A program made the position numbers and the translations under genes. From the NCBI GenBank assembly GCA_017307735.1, contig JAFKGR010000009.1, positions 100,625 through 164,624 of the forward strand: 64,000 nucleotides of DNA, read 5' to 3'. Origin of the DNA: Chitinophagaceae bacterium (GTDB taxonomy: Bacteria > Bacteroidota > Bacteroidia > Chitinophagales > Chitinophagaceae). Shown piece after piece: positions 28,009-37,875 of this stretch; position 1 is the first letter of the stretch, and every line of letters starts with the position of its first letter. Below the pieces are notes generated by a model. That model had not been told where the DNA came from and searched no databases. It worked only from the letters and a program-made list of their open reading frames with translations.

Positions 28009-29114
28009 ATTTCAGAAGTGAATATTTAGTTTTTTTATCAGTTGCTTTTCTGCTTTCTTCGTGTGCTGCGAAAAATGCGCCTCGCCCGGCAGACCCCAGG
28101 ACTGAAGTAGTACCGGTTACAGTGACACAGGTAATGTCGACAGCGGCGACTTATCATGAAGTTTTTCCGGGTATGATTACTGCTTTGAATGAAACAGAAT
28201 TAAGGCCACAGGTAAGTGGTTATGTTACCGGGATTTATTTTAAGGATGGTGACAGGGTAGTGAAAGGCCAGCGATTGTATTCAATCGATCAGGAAGTGTA
28301 TAAAGCCAATTACAACCAGGCAATTGCCAATCTTCAGGTGCTCGAGGCCAACCTGGTGAAAACCCGGCAGGACGCCAACAGGTACCATGCACTTTTACTT
28401 CATGATGCCATTGCAAAGCAACAGGTAGATTATGCCGACGCAGCCCTGCAAGCGGCCAAAAAGGAGGTTGCCGCCGCCAAAGCCAATGTAGCCAGTGTGC
28501 ACTCCAATGTGAGGTTTTCGAATATTTATGCTCCATTCACCGGAACCATCGGAATTTCACAGGTGAAGACCGGAACCGCAGTTGTTGCAGGACAAACTAT
28601 CTTGAATACGGTTTCTACCAATAATCCATTGGCAGTTGATTTTACAGTGGATCAAAGTGAAATATATCATTTTGAACAATTACAACATGAAAATACGCCG
28701 GGAAAAGATTCCGTGTTTACAATTGCATTTGGAGATGATGTATATCCGGAATCCGGTAAGATTTTTATGATTGACCGTGCTGTGGATCCACAAACAGGTA
28801 CAATCAAGGTCAGGTTGATTTTTCCAAATAAACATGACATGCTGAAACCGGGAATGAACGCAACAGTCCGGGTAAAACAAAGTACTCCGGCTAATTCCAC
28901 CATGATCCCATTTAAAGCAGTCACAGAAATGCTCGGAGAGTTTTTCGTTTATATCGTTAATGGAAACTCAACAGTTTCACAACGCAAAATACATCTGGGC
29001 CGGCAGATTGGCGATAATGTGATTATTGAAAGTGGTTTACAACCCGGAGAAAAAATTGTAGTGGATGGGATCCAGAATTTGCATGAAGGGGCATTGATAA
29101 AAGTGGGGAGTTAA
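28005..29114 (+). CDS. RND efflux membrane fusion lipoprotein (AcrA-like)
   Basis: The 369-residue periplasmic adaptor has a lipobox LLSSC (Cys near residue 19), a lipoyl half-motif (ELRPQVSGYVTGIYFKDGD), an alpha-helical hairpin (about 100-160, rich in Ala/Lys), IYAPFTGTIG as the second lipoyl half, and beta-barrel and membrane-proximal parts ending in GLQPGEKIVVDGIQ. It links the inner-membrane pump to an outer-membrane channel. An AGGAG ribosome site precedes the ATG. It is followed after about 100 bases by its RND partner. Confidence 0.94.
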   Translation: MNFRSEYLVFLSVAFLLSSCAAKNAPRPADPRTEVVPVTVTQVMSTAATYHEVFPGMITALNETELRPQVSGYVTGIYFKDGDRVVKGQRLYSIDQEVYKANYNQAIANLQVLEANLVKTRQDANRYHALLLHDAIAKQQVDYADAALQAAKKEVAAAKANVASVHSNVRFSNIYAPFTGTIGISQVKTGTAVVAGQTILNTVSTNNPLAVDFTVDQSEIYHFEQLQHENTPGKDSVFTIAFGDDVYPESGKIFMIDRAVDPQTGTIKVRLIFPNKHDMLKPGMNATVRVKQSTPANSTMIPFKAVTEMLGEFFVYIVNGNSTVSQRKIHLGRQIGDNVIIESGLQPGEKIVVDGIQNLHEGALIKVGS

Positions 29115-29211
29115 TAAAAATTATCAGCCGGGAAAATTTGAATTGAAATCCGGATTAAAGAAAAATGAGTTTGAACAAGTTGAATCGAGAAAAGGAGAAC
29201 AGGAATCAGAG

Positions 29212-32200
29212 ATGATTGCAGATACATTTATCAAACGCCCGGTTACGGCGATTGTAATATCAATTGTGATTGTATTGGTGGGAATTATTGCCATGGTCAA
29301 TTTGCCCATTGCAAAATATCCTGACATTTCACCACCAACAGTCTCTGTTTCTGCAAATTTTATCGGTGCCGATGCAAAAACTGTGGAAGAAACTACCACT
29401 ACTCCGATGGAAACCCAGATCAACGGCTCTCCCGGAATGACCTACATCACCAGTGGCAGTGCATCAAACGGACAGAGCAGTATTAATGTTACTTATGATG
29501 TGGGGACTAACATTGATATTGCCACAGTCGATGTTCAGAACCGTGTGAATGTTGCCCTTCCCACTTTGCCGGACGCAGTAAAACGACTTGGAATTACTGT
29601 TCGCAAACGCAATCCAAGTCCTCTGGCAATCTTTGCTTTTTATTCTCCTCACGGCACACACAATTCCAGTTTCATTGGAAATTATGTGAATATTCATGTG
29701 CAGGATGCATTAAAACGCGTGAAAGGAGTAGGGGATATTGATTCACATGGGGACGATTTCAGTATGCGTGTATGGTTGGATCCGGATAAGTTGGCCTCGT
29801 TGGGCATTACACCTAAAGATGTGGATAATGCCATTACCAATCAAAACCTTGAAGTTTCGCCCGGAACCATTGGGGGATTGCCCCAACGCAATCAGCAGAG
29901 TTTTGAATACAGTGTTCTGACAAACAGCCGCATCAATACGGTGGATCAGTTCAAAAATATCATTGTTCGAAATGATCCGGCAACAGGAAATATTGTTTAC
30001 CTCAAAGATGTTGCAAGAGTTGAATTGGGCAAATTCAATTATGCTCATAATTCCACCGTAAACGGAATGCCTGCTACCTATCTTATCGTGTATCAGACGC
30101 CGGAAGCAAATACGCTTGCGACTTACCAGGGAATTATCAAAACCCTTAGCCAGTTGAAGAAAACGTTTCCTCCGGATATGGATTACCTGATTCCCAACGA
30201 AACGGTTTCTGTGATTCAGGCATCCATAAATGAAGTTGTTCGTACATTGTTGGAAGCTCTTGGCCTGGTAATTATTGTCGTATTCCTGTTTTTGCAAAAC
30301 TGGAGGGCTACCTTAATTCCGGTGCTTGCAATTCCGGTCTCATTGATTGGCGCATTTATATCGTTTATCGTTTTTGGATTCACGATAAATACCCTCACTC
30401 TTTTTGCATTCATCCTGGCGATTGGAATAGTGGTCGACGATGCGATAATAGTTGTTGAAGCGGCTCAACATTACATGGATATTTATAAACTCCCGCCAAA
30501 GGAAGCCACACATAAAGCCATGCAGGATATTTCGGGGCCAGTGGTAGCTATTGCTTTAATTCTGAGTGCAGTGTTTGTTCCTGTTGGTTTTATTCCGGGA
30601 ATTGTCGGCAGATTGTATCAGCAATTTGCCATAACGATTGCGGTGTCCGTGGTTATTTCGGCATTCGTTGCGCTTTCACTTACACCTGCTCTTTGTACAC
30701 TTCTGTTGCGACCCTCCAGACCGGAAAAGAAGAAAAATATCATAGAAAAGTTTTTCGCTGGGTTCAATAAAAGATTTGAAAGAATAACTAACTCCTACAC
30801 CCGGGGAGTTGCCTTGTGGATAAGAAAAACTCCTTATGTAATCATTCTTCTGACAGCAATTTTTGTTGCTTTATTTATTCTCTTCGAAAAAAAACCAACA
30901 AGTTTTATTCCTCAGGAAGATGAAGGAAACCTGCTGGCAACTTATGAAATGCCTGAAGCTACTTCGACCGAGAGAAGTTTTGTGATGTTGAAAAAAATTG
31001 TGGCAAGGGTGCAGTCCATCCCCGAAGTAGCTGTGGTAGGAGGCCTTGCAGGATTCAATATCATTCAGGGCGCCAATAAACCCAATGTGGGTACACTGTG
31101 GATTAACCTGAAACCCTGGAGTCAACGAAAAGGGAAAGGACAGGATGAGCAGAGTATTATGCAGAAAATTATTCAGAAGACCTCTGATCTGAAAGAAGCG
31201 AAAGTTTTACCAATTGCACCTCCTCCTGTGCCAGGGCTCGGACGAACAGCGGGATTTACTTTTGAAGTGGAGCAGACTACCAGTAACGATGATATCCAAA
31301 AGTTCAATCAGGTGGTAAAGAATTTTCTGGCACATGTGAATCAGCGCCCTGAAATAGGCGCCGCATTTACGTTCTTTACATCAAATACACCAAGTTATCA
31401 GGTGAACGTGGACAGGCAGAAAGCAAGACAACTGGGAGTGTCTGTTGCTGATGTGTATAATACCATGTCGACTTTGCTTGGCAGTACTTATGTTAATGAT
31501 TTTACTATTTACGGAAGAAATTTCAGAGTAGTTACCCAGGCTGATAGTACGTACCGTTCTTCTCTTGACGAACTAAATAAGTATTATGTCAGAAATAACC
31601 AGGGAAATATGATTCCTCTTGGATCTTTGGTTTCTTCCAGCGTAGTTGAAAGCCCTGCATTGATTACCCACTACAATGTGAACCGTTCAATAGAAATCAA
31701 TGGGAGTGCAAAACCCGGATTCAGCAGTGGACAGGCTATTACGGCTTTGGAAGAAACTGCAGACAGGTATTTGCCGACCGGCTACAGTTATGAGTTTTCG
31801 GGAATGTCACGTGAGGAGATATCTGCCGGTAATAAATCCACGATGATTTTCGGACTTTCATTGGTCTTTGTATTCCTGTTTCTCGCTGCTTTGTATGAAA
31901 GCTGGTCAGTGCCATTTTCAGTATTATTTGCAGTGCCGATTGGTGCTCTTGGATCCATTGTTACCCTGAGCTTTCTCCCGAATATCAGCAACAATATTTA
32001 TGCTCAGATCGGGTTGATTACACTGATCGGCCTTGCCGCGAAGAATGCCATTCTGATTGTGGAATTTGCCAAAGAGCGGGTAGATAGTGGGATCGAATTA
32101 ATCAGCGCTACAATTGCCGCAGTTAAATTACGTTTACGCCCAATCGTTATGACATCGCTGGCTTTTATCTTCGGGGTTTTGCCGTTGGCATTTGCTACAG

Positions 32201-32394
32201 GCGCTGCAGCAGAATCACGTAAAACCATTGGATGGACAGTGTTTGGCGGAATGCTTGCCGCAACAACACTCGCGATTTTTATAGTGCCTGTATTGTTTGT
32301 ATTGATTACACGCATGTCTTATGGCAAGAAAAAACTTGCAGCATTAAGATCAAAAAATAAAACTGATACGAAACCGGAGTTTGGAAATATCTGA
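29212..32394 (+). CDS. RND efflux pump, hydrophobe/amphiphile exporter family (AcrB-like)
   Basis: This proton-driven inner-membrane pump of about 1060 residues starts MIADTFIKRPVTAIVIS, the typical N-terminus, after a GGAG ribosome site; an upstream in-frame ATT at 29143 is not a credible start. The proton-relay Asp pair is in GIVVDDAIIVVE (about 407-408) and the partner Lys in GLAAKNAILIVEFAKE (about 943). The two large periplasmic loops and 12 helices fit HAE-1 drug exporters. Substrates cannot be predicted. No outer-membrane channel gene follows, so the pump must use one encoded elsewhere. Confidence 0.95.
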   Translation: MIADTFIKRPVTAIVISIVIVLVGIIAMVNLPIAKYPDISPPTVSVSANFIGADAKTVEETTTTPMETQINGSPGMTYITSGSASNGQSSINVTYDVGTNIDIATVDVQNRVNVALPTLPDAVKRLGITVRKRNPSPLAIFAFYSPHGTHNSSFIGNYVNIHVQDALKRVKGVGDIDSHGDDFSMRVWLDPDKLASLGITPKDVDNAITNQNLEVSPGTIGGLPQRNQQSFEYSVLTNSRINTVDQFKNIIVRNDPATGNIVYLKDVARVELGKFNYAHNSTVNGMPATYLIVYQTPEANTLATYQGIIKTLSQLKKTFPPDMDYLIPNETVSVIQASINEVVRTLLEALGLVIIVVFLFLQNWRATLIPVLAIPVSLIGAFISFIVFGFTINTLTLFAFILAIGIVVDDAIIVVEAAQHYMDIYKLPPKEATHKAMQDISGPVVAIALILSAVFVPVGFIPGIVGRLYQQFAITIAVSVVISAFVALSLTPALCTLLLRPSRPEKKKNIIEKFFAGFNKRFERITNSYTRGVALWIRKTPYVIILLTAIFVALFILFEKKPTSFIPQEDEGNLLATYEMPEATSTERSFVMLKKIVARVQSIPEVAVVGGLAGFNIIQGANKPNVGTLWINLKPWSQRKGKGQDEQSIMQKIIQKTSDLKEAKVLPIAPPPVPGLGRTAGFTFEVEQTTSNDDIQKFNQVVKNFLAHVNQRPEIGAAFTFFTSNTPSYQVNVDRQKARQLGVSVADVYNTMSTLLGSTYVNDFTIYGRNFRVVTQADSTYRSSLDELNKYYVRNNQGNMIPLGSLVSSSVVESPALITHYNVNRSIEINGSAKPGFSSGQAITALEETADRYLPTGYSYEFSGMSREEISAGNKSTMIFGLSLVFVFLFLAALYESWSVPFSVLFAVPIGALGSIVTLSFLPNISNNIYAQIGLITLIGLAAKNAILIVEFAKERVDSGIELISATIAAVKLRLRPIVMTSLAFIFGVLPLAFATGAAAESRKTIGWTVFGGMLAATTLAIFIVPVLFVLITRMSYGKKKLAALRSKNKTDTKPEFGNI

Positions 32395-32448
32395 GCAATA
32401 GAAATAAGATCAAAAAGCGAAACAACAGAAATTTCTTTTTGTTTTTTT

Positions 32449-33015
32449 TCATTGATTCCTGTTTCTCCAATCCCAGATTACAACGGCCCATTCGGAATTA
32501 TCAGGATCTTTGTAAGTATGCACCGGTTCAAACCCAAGATTCTTATGCGCATGCAGGGAACGCGTATTTGTAGAAGCAATCTCAGTAATAGTGAAATCAT
32601 ATTTTTTCTGGTAATGTTCTCTGTAAGCAAGATAACACCCTCGGAAAATTCCCTTGGCACGAAAATCTTTGGCAACACAAACCTGCCCCATGACGAGGAA
32701 ATGATAATCATTCACCTTTTTTCCTTCGTAAAAAATTTTGTTGAAAGAATCAAACATGGGGTATAATACCGGAATCAAAGTCCCGGCTTGTTTGGCCATT
32801 GCAAGCGTATAACCTATCACCTTTTCATTTTCTTTTGCAATGATGTGCCTTTCCATATCATTTAATTTTTTCAATGTTTCGAAGCTGTGGTGAACTGTTA
32901 CAAATCCCTGGCTTTTGATTTCTGACGGATCTAGATTTTCTGCAAGATTTTCCTCCTGAAGTTTTAGGATTCCATCAAGATCACTTTTGGTTTCTGCAGT
33001 TGTGTAGCTGATCAT
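32449..33015 (-). CDS. GNAT-family N-acetyltransferase
   Basis: The 188-residue cytoplasmic protein has the GNAT fold: EKVIGYTLAMAK strand, MGQVCVAKDFRAKGIFRGCY (acetyl-CoA-binding segment, about 108-128) and TEIASTNTRSLHAHKNLGFEPV, the usual C-terminal motif B. It transfers an acetyl group from acetyl-CoA to an unknown amine. It converges on the RND gene and shows no operon partner. The substrate cannot be inferred from context. Confidence 0.88.
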   Translation of the reverse strand: MISYTTAETKSDLDGILKLQEENLAENLDPSEIKSQGFVTVHHSFETLKKLNDMERHIIAKENEKVIGYTLAMAKQAGTLIPVLYPMFDSFNKIFYEGKKVNDYHFLVMGQVCVAKDFRAKGIFRGCYLAYREHYQKKYDFTITEIASTNTRSLHAHKNLGFEPVHTYKDPDNSEWAVVIWDWRNRNQ

Positions 33016-33202
33016 GATTTGGTTATTAGTTTGGTAAAATATCTTACAATTTTATTTTCTGATGAAAGAAGTAGTGCGAAAGGTAATAATTGATGATAAG
33101 ATATGAATTTTTGACGAGATGCCAGTGAATAAAAATGTTTATTTATCATCGTTACTCATGAATTCTTATTCTTCCGGACATTATTATTAAAGCATGCTGT
33201 TT

Positions 33203-33210
33203 TACCTTTG
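33203..33210 (+). promoter_or_regulatory. -7 element abutting the exporter start codon
   Basis: TACCTTTG matches TAnnTTTG and ends four bases before ATG 33215, so a transcript starting from it would be leaderless or nearly so. There is no TTG at the usual spacing, which lowers confidence. Confidence 0.45.
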
Positions 33211-33214
33211 CGCC

Positions 33215-35044
33215 ATGCGTCCTCTGCGAGCTCTTAATAAATATTTCATCAAATACAAATGGTTGCTGATCTGGGGATTTATTTTCACCATCGCATCCAA
33301 TTATTTTAAAATCCTTGCCCCGCAGGTTACCAAGTATGTAATCAACATTGTGGAACAAAGCCTCGGCAATGTCAGTGCCAATACACGCTCGTTTGCACAT
33401 TATGATCCTTTAGTGGCAAAGTTTATCACCATTCTCAATTTCGACAATGCCTCTTACAACACCAGGGTATTATACTGTGGAATCATCCTTCTGGTACTTG
33501 CTGTTATCAGCGGGTTCTTTCTTTTTCTGATGCGACAGACGATCATCGTGATGAGCAGGCATATCGAATATGATCTGAAAAATGAAATCTTTACACACTA
33601 TCAGAAATTGGATAGCCAGTTTTATAAGACGCATAATACCGGTGATCTGATGAACCGTATATCCGAAGACGTTAGTCGTGTGCGCAGTTATGTTGGCCCG
33701 GCTATGATGTATATGGCAAACCTTGCTGCCACCATTGGATTTTCTGTGACTTATATGTTTAATGAAAACCGGTTATTGACATTGTATGTGCTGGCGCCAT
33801 TGCCTCTCCTTGCTATCACCATCTATTATGTAAATATGATTATCAACAGAAAAGCAGATAAAATCCAACGTTTGCTTTCTGATCTCACTACAAATTCCCA
33901 GGAATCTTATAGCGGGATCAGGGTGATCAAATCTTTTGTACAGGAAAAAGCAATGCAATCATTTTTCAAAAAGAACAGTGAAGATTACCGTGATAATTCG
34001 ATCAGCCTTGCAAAAACGGAAGCTATTTACTTTCCATCGATGGGATTGCTGATTGGAATCAGCACGTTGTTGTCTATCATGTTCGGTGGTTTCTATGTGA
34101 TTAATGGCAGCATTAATATTGGTGTCATCGGAGAGTTTGTGATGTATATCCTGATTTTAACTTTCCCTGTAAGTGCTATTGGCTGGACGGCGAGTATGAT
34201 ACAAAGAGCAGCAACTTCACAAAGGCGAATCAATGAATTTCTCGACAGAAAGCCAACCATCATCAACGATCCGGAAGCAAAACATCACGTGCTTCAGGGA
34301 AATATCGAATTCAAAGATGTGAATTTTGTTTATCCTCATACAGGAATCCATGCGCTGAAAAATTTTAACCTGAAAATTCAGGCAGGAGAAAAAGTAGCGA
34401 TCATTGGGAAGACAGGTTCCGGGAAGTCAACTGTAGCTCAGTTGATGCTGAGGATGTATGATACAACAGGCGGGCTGGTTTTATATGATGGCGTACCCGT
34501 TTCAAAAATTGAAATAAAGGAACTGCGGTCCCAAATCGGATATGTGCCCCAGGATGTTTTTTTATTTAGTGAAACCATCAGGGATAACATTGCTTTTGGA
34601 AAAACAGAAGTGGATGATGAAGAAGTTGTCAATGCTGCTAAAAATGCTGCTGTTCATTCGGATATTTTAAGATTCAATTCGGGTTATAATACGCTGGTTG
34701 GAGAAAGAGGCGTTACATTGAGCGGGGGCCAGAAGCAGAGAATCTCAATTGCCAGGGCGCTGATCAACAATCATCAGATCGTTGTCTTTGATGATTGCCT
34801 CAGTGCGGTGGACGCCAAAACAGAAAATGAAGTGATCAGTAATCTTTATAATTATCTTCAGAATAAAACTTCAATTATTATTACTCACCGGATATTTTCT
34901 CTTTTCAATTTTGATAAGGTCATTGTATTAAGAGATGGTGTCATTGCTGAAATAGGCAACCATCAATCGCTGATGGAAAAGGATGGATTGTATGCACACA
35001 TGTATCGCCAGCAACAACAGGAGGACAAAGAACACAAAGAATAA
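33215..35044 (+). CDS. ABC exporter, fused membrane and ATPase domains (MsbA/MdlA type)
   Basis: The protein of about 609 residues has six membrane helices (about 15-320) then an ATPase domain with Walker A IIGKTGSGKST, signature TLSGGQKQRIS, Walker B IVVFDDCLSAVD and switch THRIFS. The residue after the Walker B Asp, normally the catalytic Glu, is Asp (FDD). This is the variant found in the weak site of heterodimeric exporters such as MdlA or TM287. The ATG at 33215 is chosen because a promoter element lies on the upstream ATG 33194. No partner half-transporter is adjacent. Confidence 0.9.
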   Translation: MRPLRALNKYFIKYKWLLIWGFIFTIASNYFKILAPQVTKYVINIVEQSLGNVSANTRSFAHYDPLVAKFITILNFDNASYNTRVLYCGIILLVLAVISGFFLFLMRQTIIVMSRHIEYDLKNEIFTHYQKLDSQFYKTHNTGDLMNRISEDVSRVRSYVGPAMMYMANLAATIGFSVTYMFNENRLLTLYVLAPLPLLAITIYYVNMIINRKADKIQRLLSDLTTNSQESYSGIRVIKSFVQEKAMQSFFKKNSEDYRDNSISLAKTEAIYFPSMGLLIGISTLLSIMFGGFYVINGSINIGVIGEFVMYILILTFPVSAIGWTASMIQRAATSQRRINEFLDRKPTIINDPEAKHHVLQGNIEFKDVNFVYPHTGIHALKNFNLKIQAGEKVAIIGKTGSGKSTVAQLMLRMYDTTGGLVLYDGVPVSKIEIKELRSQIGYVPQDVFLFSETIRDNIAFGKTEVDDEEVVNAAKNAAVHSDILRFNSGYNTLVGERGVTLSGGQKQRISIARALINNHQIVVFDDCLSAVDAKTENEVISNLYNYLQNKTSIIITHRIFSLFNFDKVIVLRDGVIAEIGNHQSLMEKDGLYAHMYRQQQQEDKEHKE

Positions 35045-35105
35045 TTTGAATTCATCACATTAAATTCCTTTGCCCGATTGAGTTTAAGCCTCACTTCCAA
35101 TTTTT

Positions 35106-35134
35106 TTGTCAATTCAAAAACAATTTTATCTTTG
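35106..35134 (+). promoter_or_regulatory. Full Bacteroidota promoter of the PUR-family gene
   Basis: TTG (35106-35108), an 18-base spacer and TATCTTTG (35127-35134) match the -33/-7 consensus, 40 bases before the GTG start. Confidence 0.75.
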
Positions 35135-35174
35135 CCCGTACTAAAAAATTTTCTTTACATAAAAACGAAAGACA

Positions 35175-35657
35175 GTGGCGTACGAAAATAACGAGAAGAA
35201 AAATGACAGTGTGTATAGTCAACGTGTAAGAGCCGGTAAAAGAAGAACCTATTTTTTTGATGTGAGAGAAACCAGAGGAAATGATTATTATCTCACCATT
35301 ACGGAAAGCAGGAAAAAGTTTAATGAGGATGGATATGACCGGCACAAAATATTTTTGTATAAAGAAGATTTCAATAAATTTTTGAAAGGTATTACCGAGG
35401 CGATCAATTATGTGAAAACGGATTTGATGCCGGATTTTGATTTTGATATTTTCAATCATGATTCGGATACACCACACGAACAAACGGGTTCCATTGCGCC
35501 CTCACCCGACGCCCCTGTAACGAATGCTCCTTCAGAAACTTTCGAAGCCACTACAGGACCGGCTCCCGAAAAAACAACCGAACCGGAAAATCCACCAACC
35601 GAATCTCCTGATACAAAAGACACTTCACATCAGGATGAACAGGTTGATAAGTGGTAA
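35175..35657 (+). CDS. PUR-alpha-like (DUF3276) nucleic-acid-binding protein
   Basis: The 160-residue protein starts at GTG with AYENNEKKNDSVYSQRVRAG, then GKRRTYFFDVRETRGNDYYLTITES and the HKIFLYKEDFNKFLKGITEA block. These are the hallmarks of the small single-repeat PUR domain of Bacteroidetes (DUF3276), which dimerises and binds single-stranded nucleic acid. After about residue 100 the protein turns into an acidic Pro/Thr/Glu-rich tail that looks disordered, longer than the core family. The cellular role is not established. It has its own promoter and terminator. Confidence 0.88.
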   Translation: MAYENNEKKNDSVYSQRVRAGKRRTYFFDVRETRGNDYYLTITESRKKFNEDGYDRHKIFLYKEDFNKFLKGITEAINYVKTDLMPDFDFDIFNHDSDTPHEQTGSIAPSPDAPVTNAPSETFEATTGPAPEKTTEPENPPTESPDTKDTSHQDEQVDKW

Positions 35658-35678
35658 TTGATAAATATCTCATTATTG

Positions 35679-35707
35679 AAACCTCTGAATTTTTTCGGAG
35701 GTTTTTT
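35679..35707 (+). terminator. Intrinsic terminator after the PUR-family gene
   Basis: AAACCTCTGA pairs with TCGGAGGTTT (one G-U pair), followed by a T-run. It touches the stop codon of the convergent gene. Confidence 0.8.
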
Positions 35708-36128
35708 ATTTCAAAGAATCGCTGCCCAAAATATTTTCTCTGAAAGGTGATTCATTTGAAATGGTAATCCTGTTGGGCATGGCATATTTGTAAACATCAG
35801 GAAAATCTTTCCGAACCGGCATATTATCCGAAATAGTCGAGACAATACATGGCATATTATCAAGTTTCAAAATCTTCACATCTGATGGCCTGACAGGCAA
35901 AGTTGAATGCGATAAGTCACCATTACTTTTTTCCCTATTTGAATTCATGTCCATAACTCGATTCGATTGGATATTATTTAATTTTTGAATCGTTACCCGT
36001 GAACGACCAACCACCCGGGAATCTAAATTGCGAAAGATTGGTGATTGATTAAAAAACAGCGCCTGTGAATTTACGGGTGCAGGTAAAATTTCCGTTGCCA
36101 GGATAAAAAATACATAGATTTTCCACAT
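35706..36128 (-). CDS. Secreted protein of unknown function
   Basis: The 140-residue product has a clear signal peptide (MWKIYVFFILATEILPAPVNSQ) and a polar mature region with many Asn, Ser and Arg residues and one cysteine. I do not recognise a family. The ATG follows the AT-rich gap upstream, and no larger gene overlaps it, so it is probably real. It lies between a convergent PUR-family gene and pgi, 57 bases upstream in the same direction. Confidence 0.55.
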   Translation of the reverse strand: MWKIYVFFILATEILPAPVNSQALFFNQSPIFRNLDSRVVGRSRVTIQKLNNIQSNRVMDMNSNREKSNGDLSHSTLPVRPSDVKILKLDNMPCIVSTISDNMPVRKDFPDVYKYAMPNRITISNESPFRENILGSDSLK

Positions 36129-36185
36129 AACACCGAGTTAATCTGAAAGACTTAAAGTTAATTCCCTTTTTATATTTAACAGCCA

Positions 36186-37814
36186 TCAACCCACAATTTT
36201 TTTGTAAGTGTTAATTAAACCATTGGTAGAGGAATCATGAGAAGTAACTTTTGATTTTCCTTCAAGTTCAGGTAAAATCTTTTTAGCTAAAACCTTTCCC
36301 AGCTCGACACCAAACTGATCAAAGCTGTAAATATTCCAGATGACACCCTGAACAAAAATTTTGTGTTCGTAAAGGGCAATCAATTCACCCAGTGTGGTTG
36401 GGGTGATCTTAGTCATCAAAAATGAGTTGGTTGGTTTATTTCCTTCAAACCCTTTGAATGGAAGCAATTCATCAGGTACGTTTTCTGTTTTAAGTTCTTG
36501 TTTTGTTTTACCATTCATCAGCGCTTCGGTTTGTGCAAAGAAATTACTCAGCAGAATTTTGTGATGGTTGCCCATGGGATTATGGCTCAGTGCCGGTGCA
36601 ATAAAATCGCATGGAATCAATTCTGTTCCCTGGTGGATCAATTGGTAAAATGCATGCTGGCCATTTGTTCCCGGCTCACCCCATATAACAGGCCCTGTGG
36701 CATAAGTTACTCTTTTGCCATTGCGATCCACATGTTTGCCATTGCTTTCCATATTTCCCTGCTGGAAGTAAGCCGGAAATCTGTGCATATATTGATCGTA
36801 GGGGAGAATGGCCTCTGTTTGGGAACCAAAGAAATTGATATACCACAAACTGATAAGTCCCATGAGTACGGGAATATTTTTCTCAAATGGTTTTTCACGG
36901 AAATGCTTATCCGTAATTTCTCCTCCTTTCAAAAGTTTCTCATAATTATCATAGCCAATGGTCAATGCGATAGATAAACCAATCGCACTCCATAAACTAT
37001 AACGGCCACCAACCCAATCCCAAAAGACAAACATATTTTCCTTGTTGATTCCAAACTCTTCAACAGCCTTTTCATTTGTGCTCAGGGCCACAAAATGCTT
37101 GGCAACCGCACTTTTATCTTTCGCTGATTTTAAAAACCAATCACGCGCAGAATGTGCATTGGTCATGGTTTCCTGAGTTGTGAAAGTCTTGGATGCAATG
37201 AGAAACAAAGTCTCTTCCGGAGTTATCTTTTTAAAAGTTTCTGCCAGGTCAGTACCATCCACATTGCTTACAAAAAATGGTTGAATACCCTCTTTCCAAT
37301 AAGGTTTCAGTGCTTCTGTGACCATTTTCGGACCCAGATCACTTCCTCCGATTCCGATGTTAACGATGTATTTTATTTTCTTTCCTGTATAACCGATCCA
37401 TTGGCCGGAGTGAACTTTTTTGCAGAAAGATTTCATGTGCCTCCTTTCTTTTTCAACTTCAGGCATTACATCTTCCCCTTTTGAAAAGACGGGTTTACCT
37501 GAAAAGTTTCTTAACGCGGTGTGCAACACTGATCTTCCTTCTGTCTGGTTAATCACTTCCCCGGAAAACATTGCCCTGATGGCTTTTGGAAGTTCACATT
37601 CATTTGCCAGATCTATCAGAAGAGAAAGTGTTTCTTCTGTAATGATATTCTTTGAAAAATCGCAGAATATATCTGGAATCTGATAGCTGAATTTTTTGAA
37701 TCTTTCCGGGTCGTTTTGAAAAAGATTCCGCATTGTTACATTTTTCATCTCGCGATGATGAACGATAAGTTTTTTCCACGCATTAGTTTTGGCAGGATTT
37801 ACTTTTGGAATCAT
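36186..37814 (-). CDS. pgi: Glucose-6-phosphate isomerase
   Basis: The 542-residue enzyme interconverts glucose 6-phosphate and fructose 6-phosphate in glycolysis and gluconeogenesis. Visible signatures are [29 protein letters not shown], the family pattern [12 protein letters not shown], and [14 protein letters not shown]. The catalytic Glu lies in the MESNGK region and His in the [10 protein letters not shown] block. Length matches the long bacterial form (540-550). It appears to be a single-gene unit. Confidence 0.97.
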   Translation of the reverse strand: MIPKVNPAKTNAWKKLIVHHREMKNVTMRNLFQNDPERFKKFSYQIPDIFCDFSKNIITEETLSLLIDLANECELPKAIRAMFSGEVINQTEGRSVLHTALRNFSGKPVFSKGEDVMPEVEKERRHMKSFCKKVHSGQWIGYTGKKIKYIVNIGIGGSDLGPKMVTEALKPYWKEGIQPFFVSNVDGTDLAETFKKITPEETLFLIASKTFTTQETMTNAHSARDWFLKSAKDKSAVAKHFVALSTNEKAVEEFGINKENMFVFWDWVGGRYSLWSAIGLSIALTIGYDNYEKLLKGGEITDKHFREKPFEKNIPVLMGLISLWYINFFGSQTEAILPYDQYMHRFPAYFQQGNMESNGKHVDRNGKRVTYATGPVIWGEPGTNGQHAFYQLIHQGTELIPCDFIAPALSHNPMGNHHKILLSNFFAQTEALMNGKTKQELKTENVPDELLPFKGFEGNKPTNSFLMTKITPTTLGELIALYEHKIFVQGVIWNIYSFDQFGVELGKVLAKKILPELEGKSKVTSHDSSTNGLINTYKKIVG

Positions 37815-37875
37815 GATAAATTTTTTTTATCAAATTCTCAAAAGAAGTGCCACAATCTTAACAGAAACCCAAATG

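Noticed and set aside
29743..30297. 184-residue minus-strand frame inside the RND pump gene
   Set aside because: It has no domain or signal, and the plus strand encodes an intact AcrB-like protein with all key residues.
32396..32460. AT-rich inverted repeat after the RND gene as a terminator
   Set aside because: The possible stem is only A-T pairs and poorly defined, so I do not list it.
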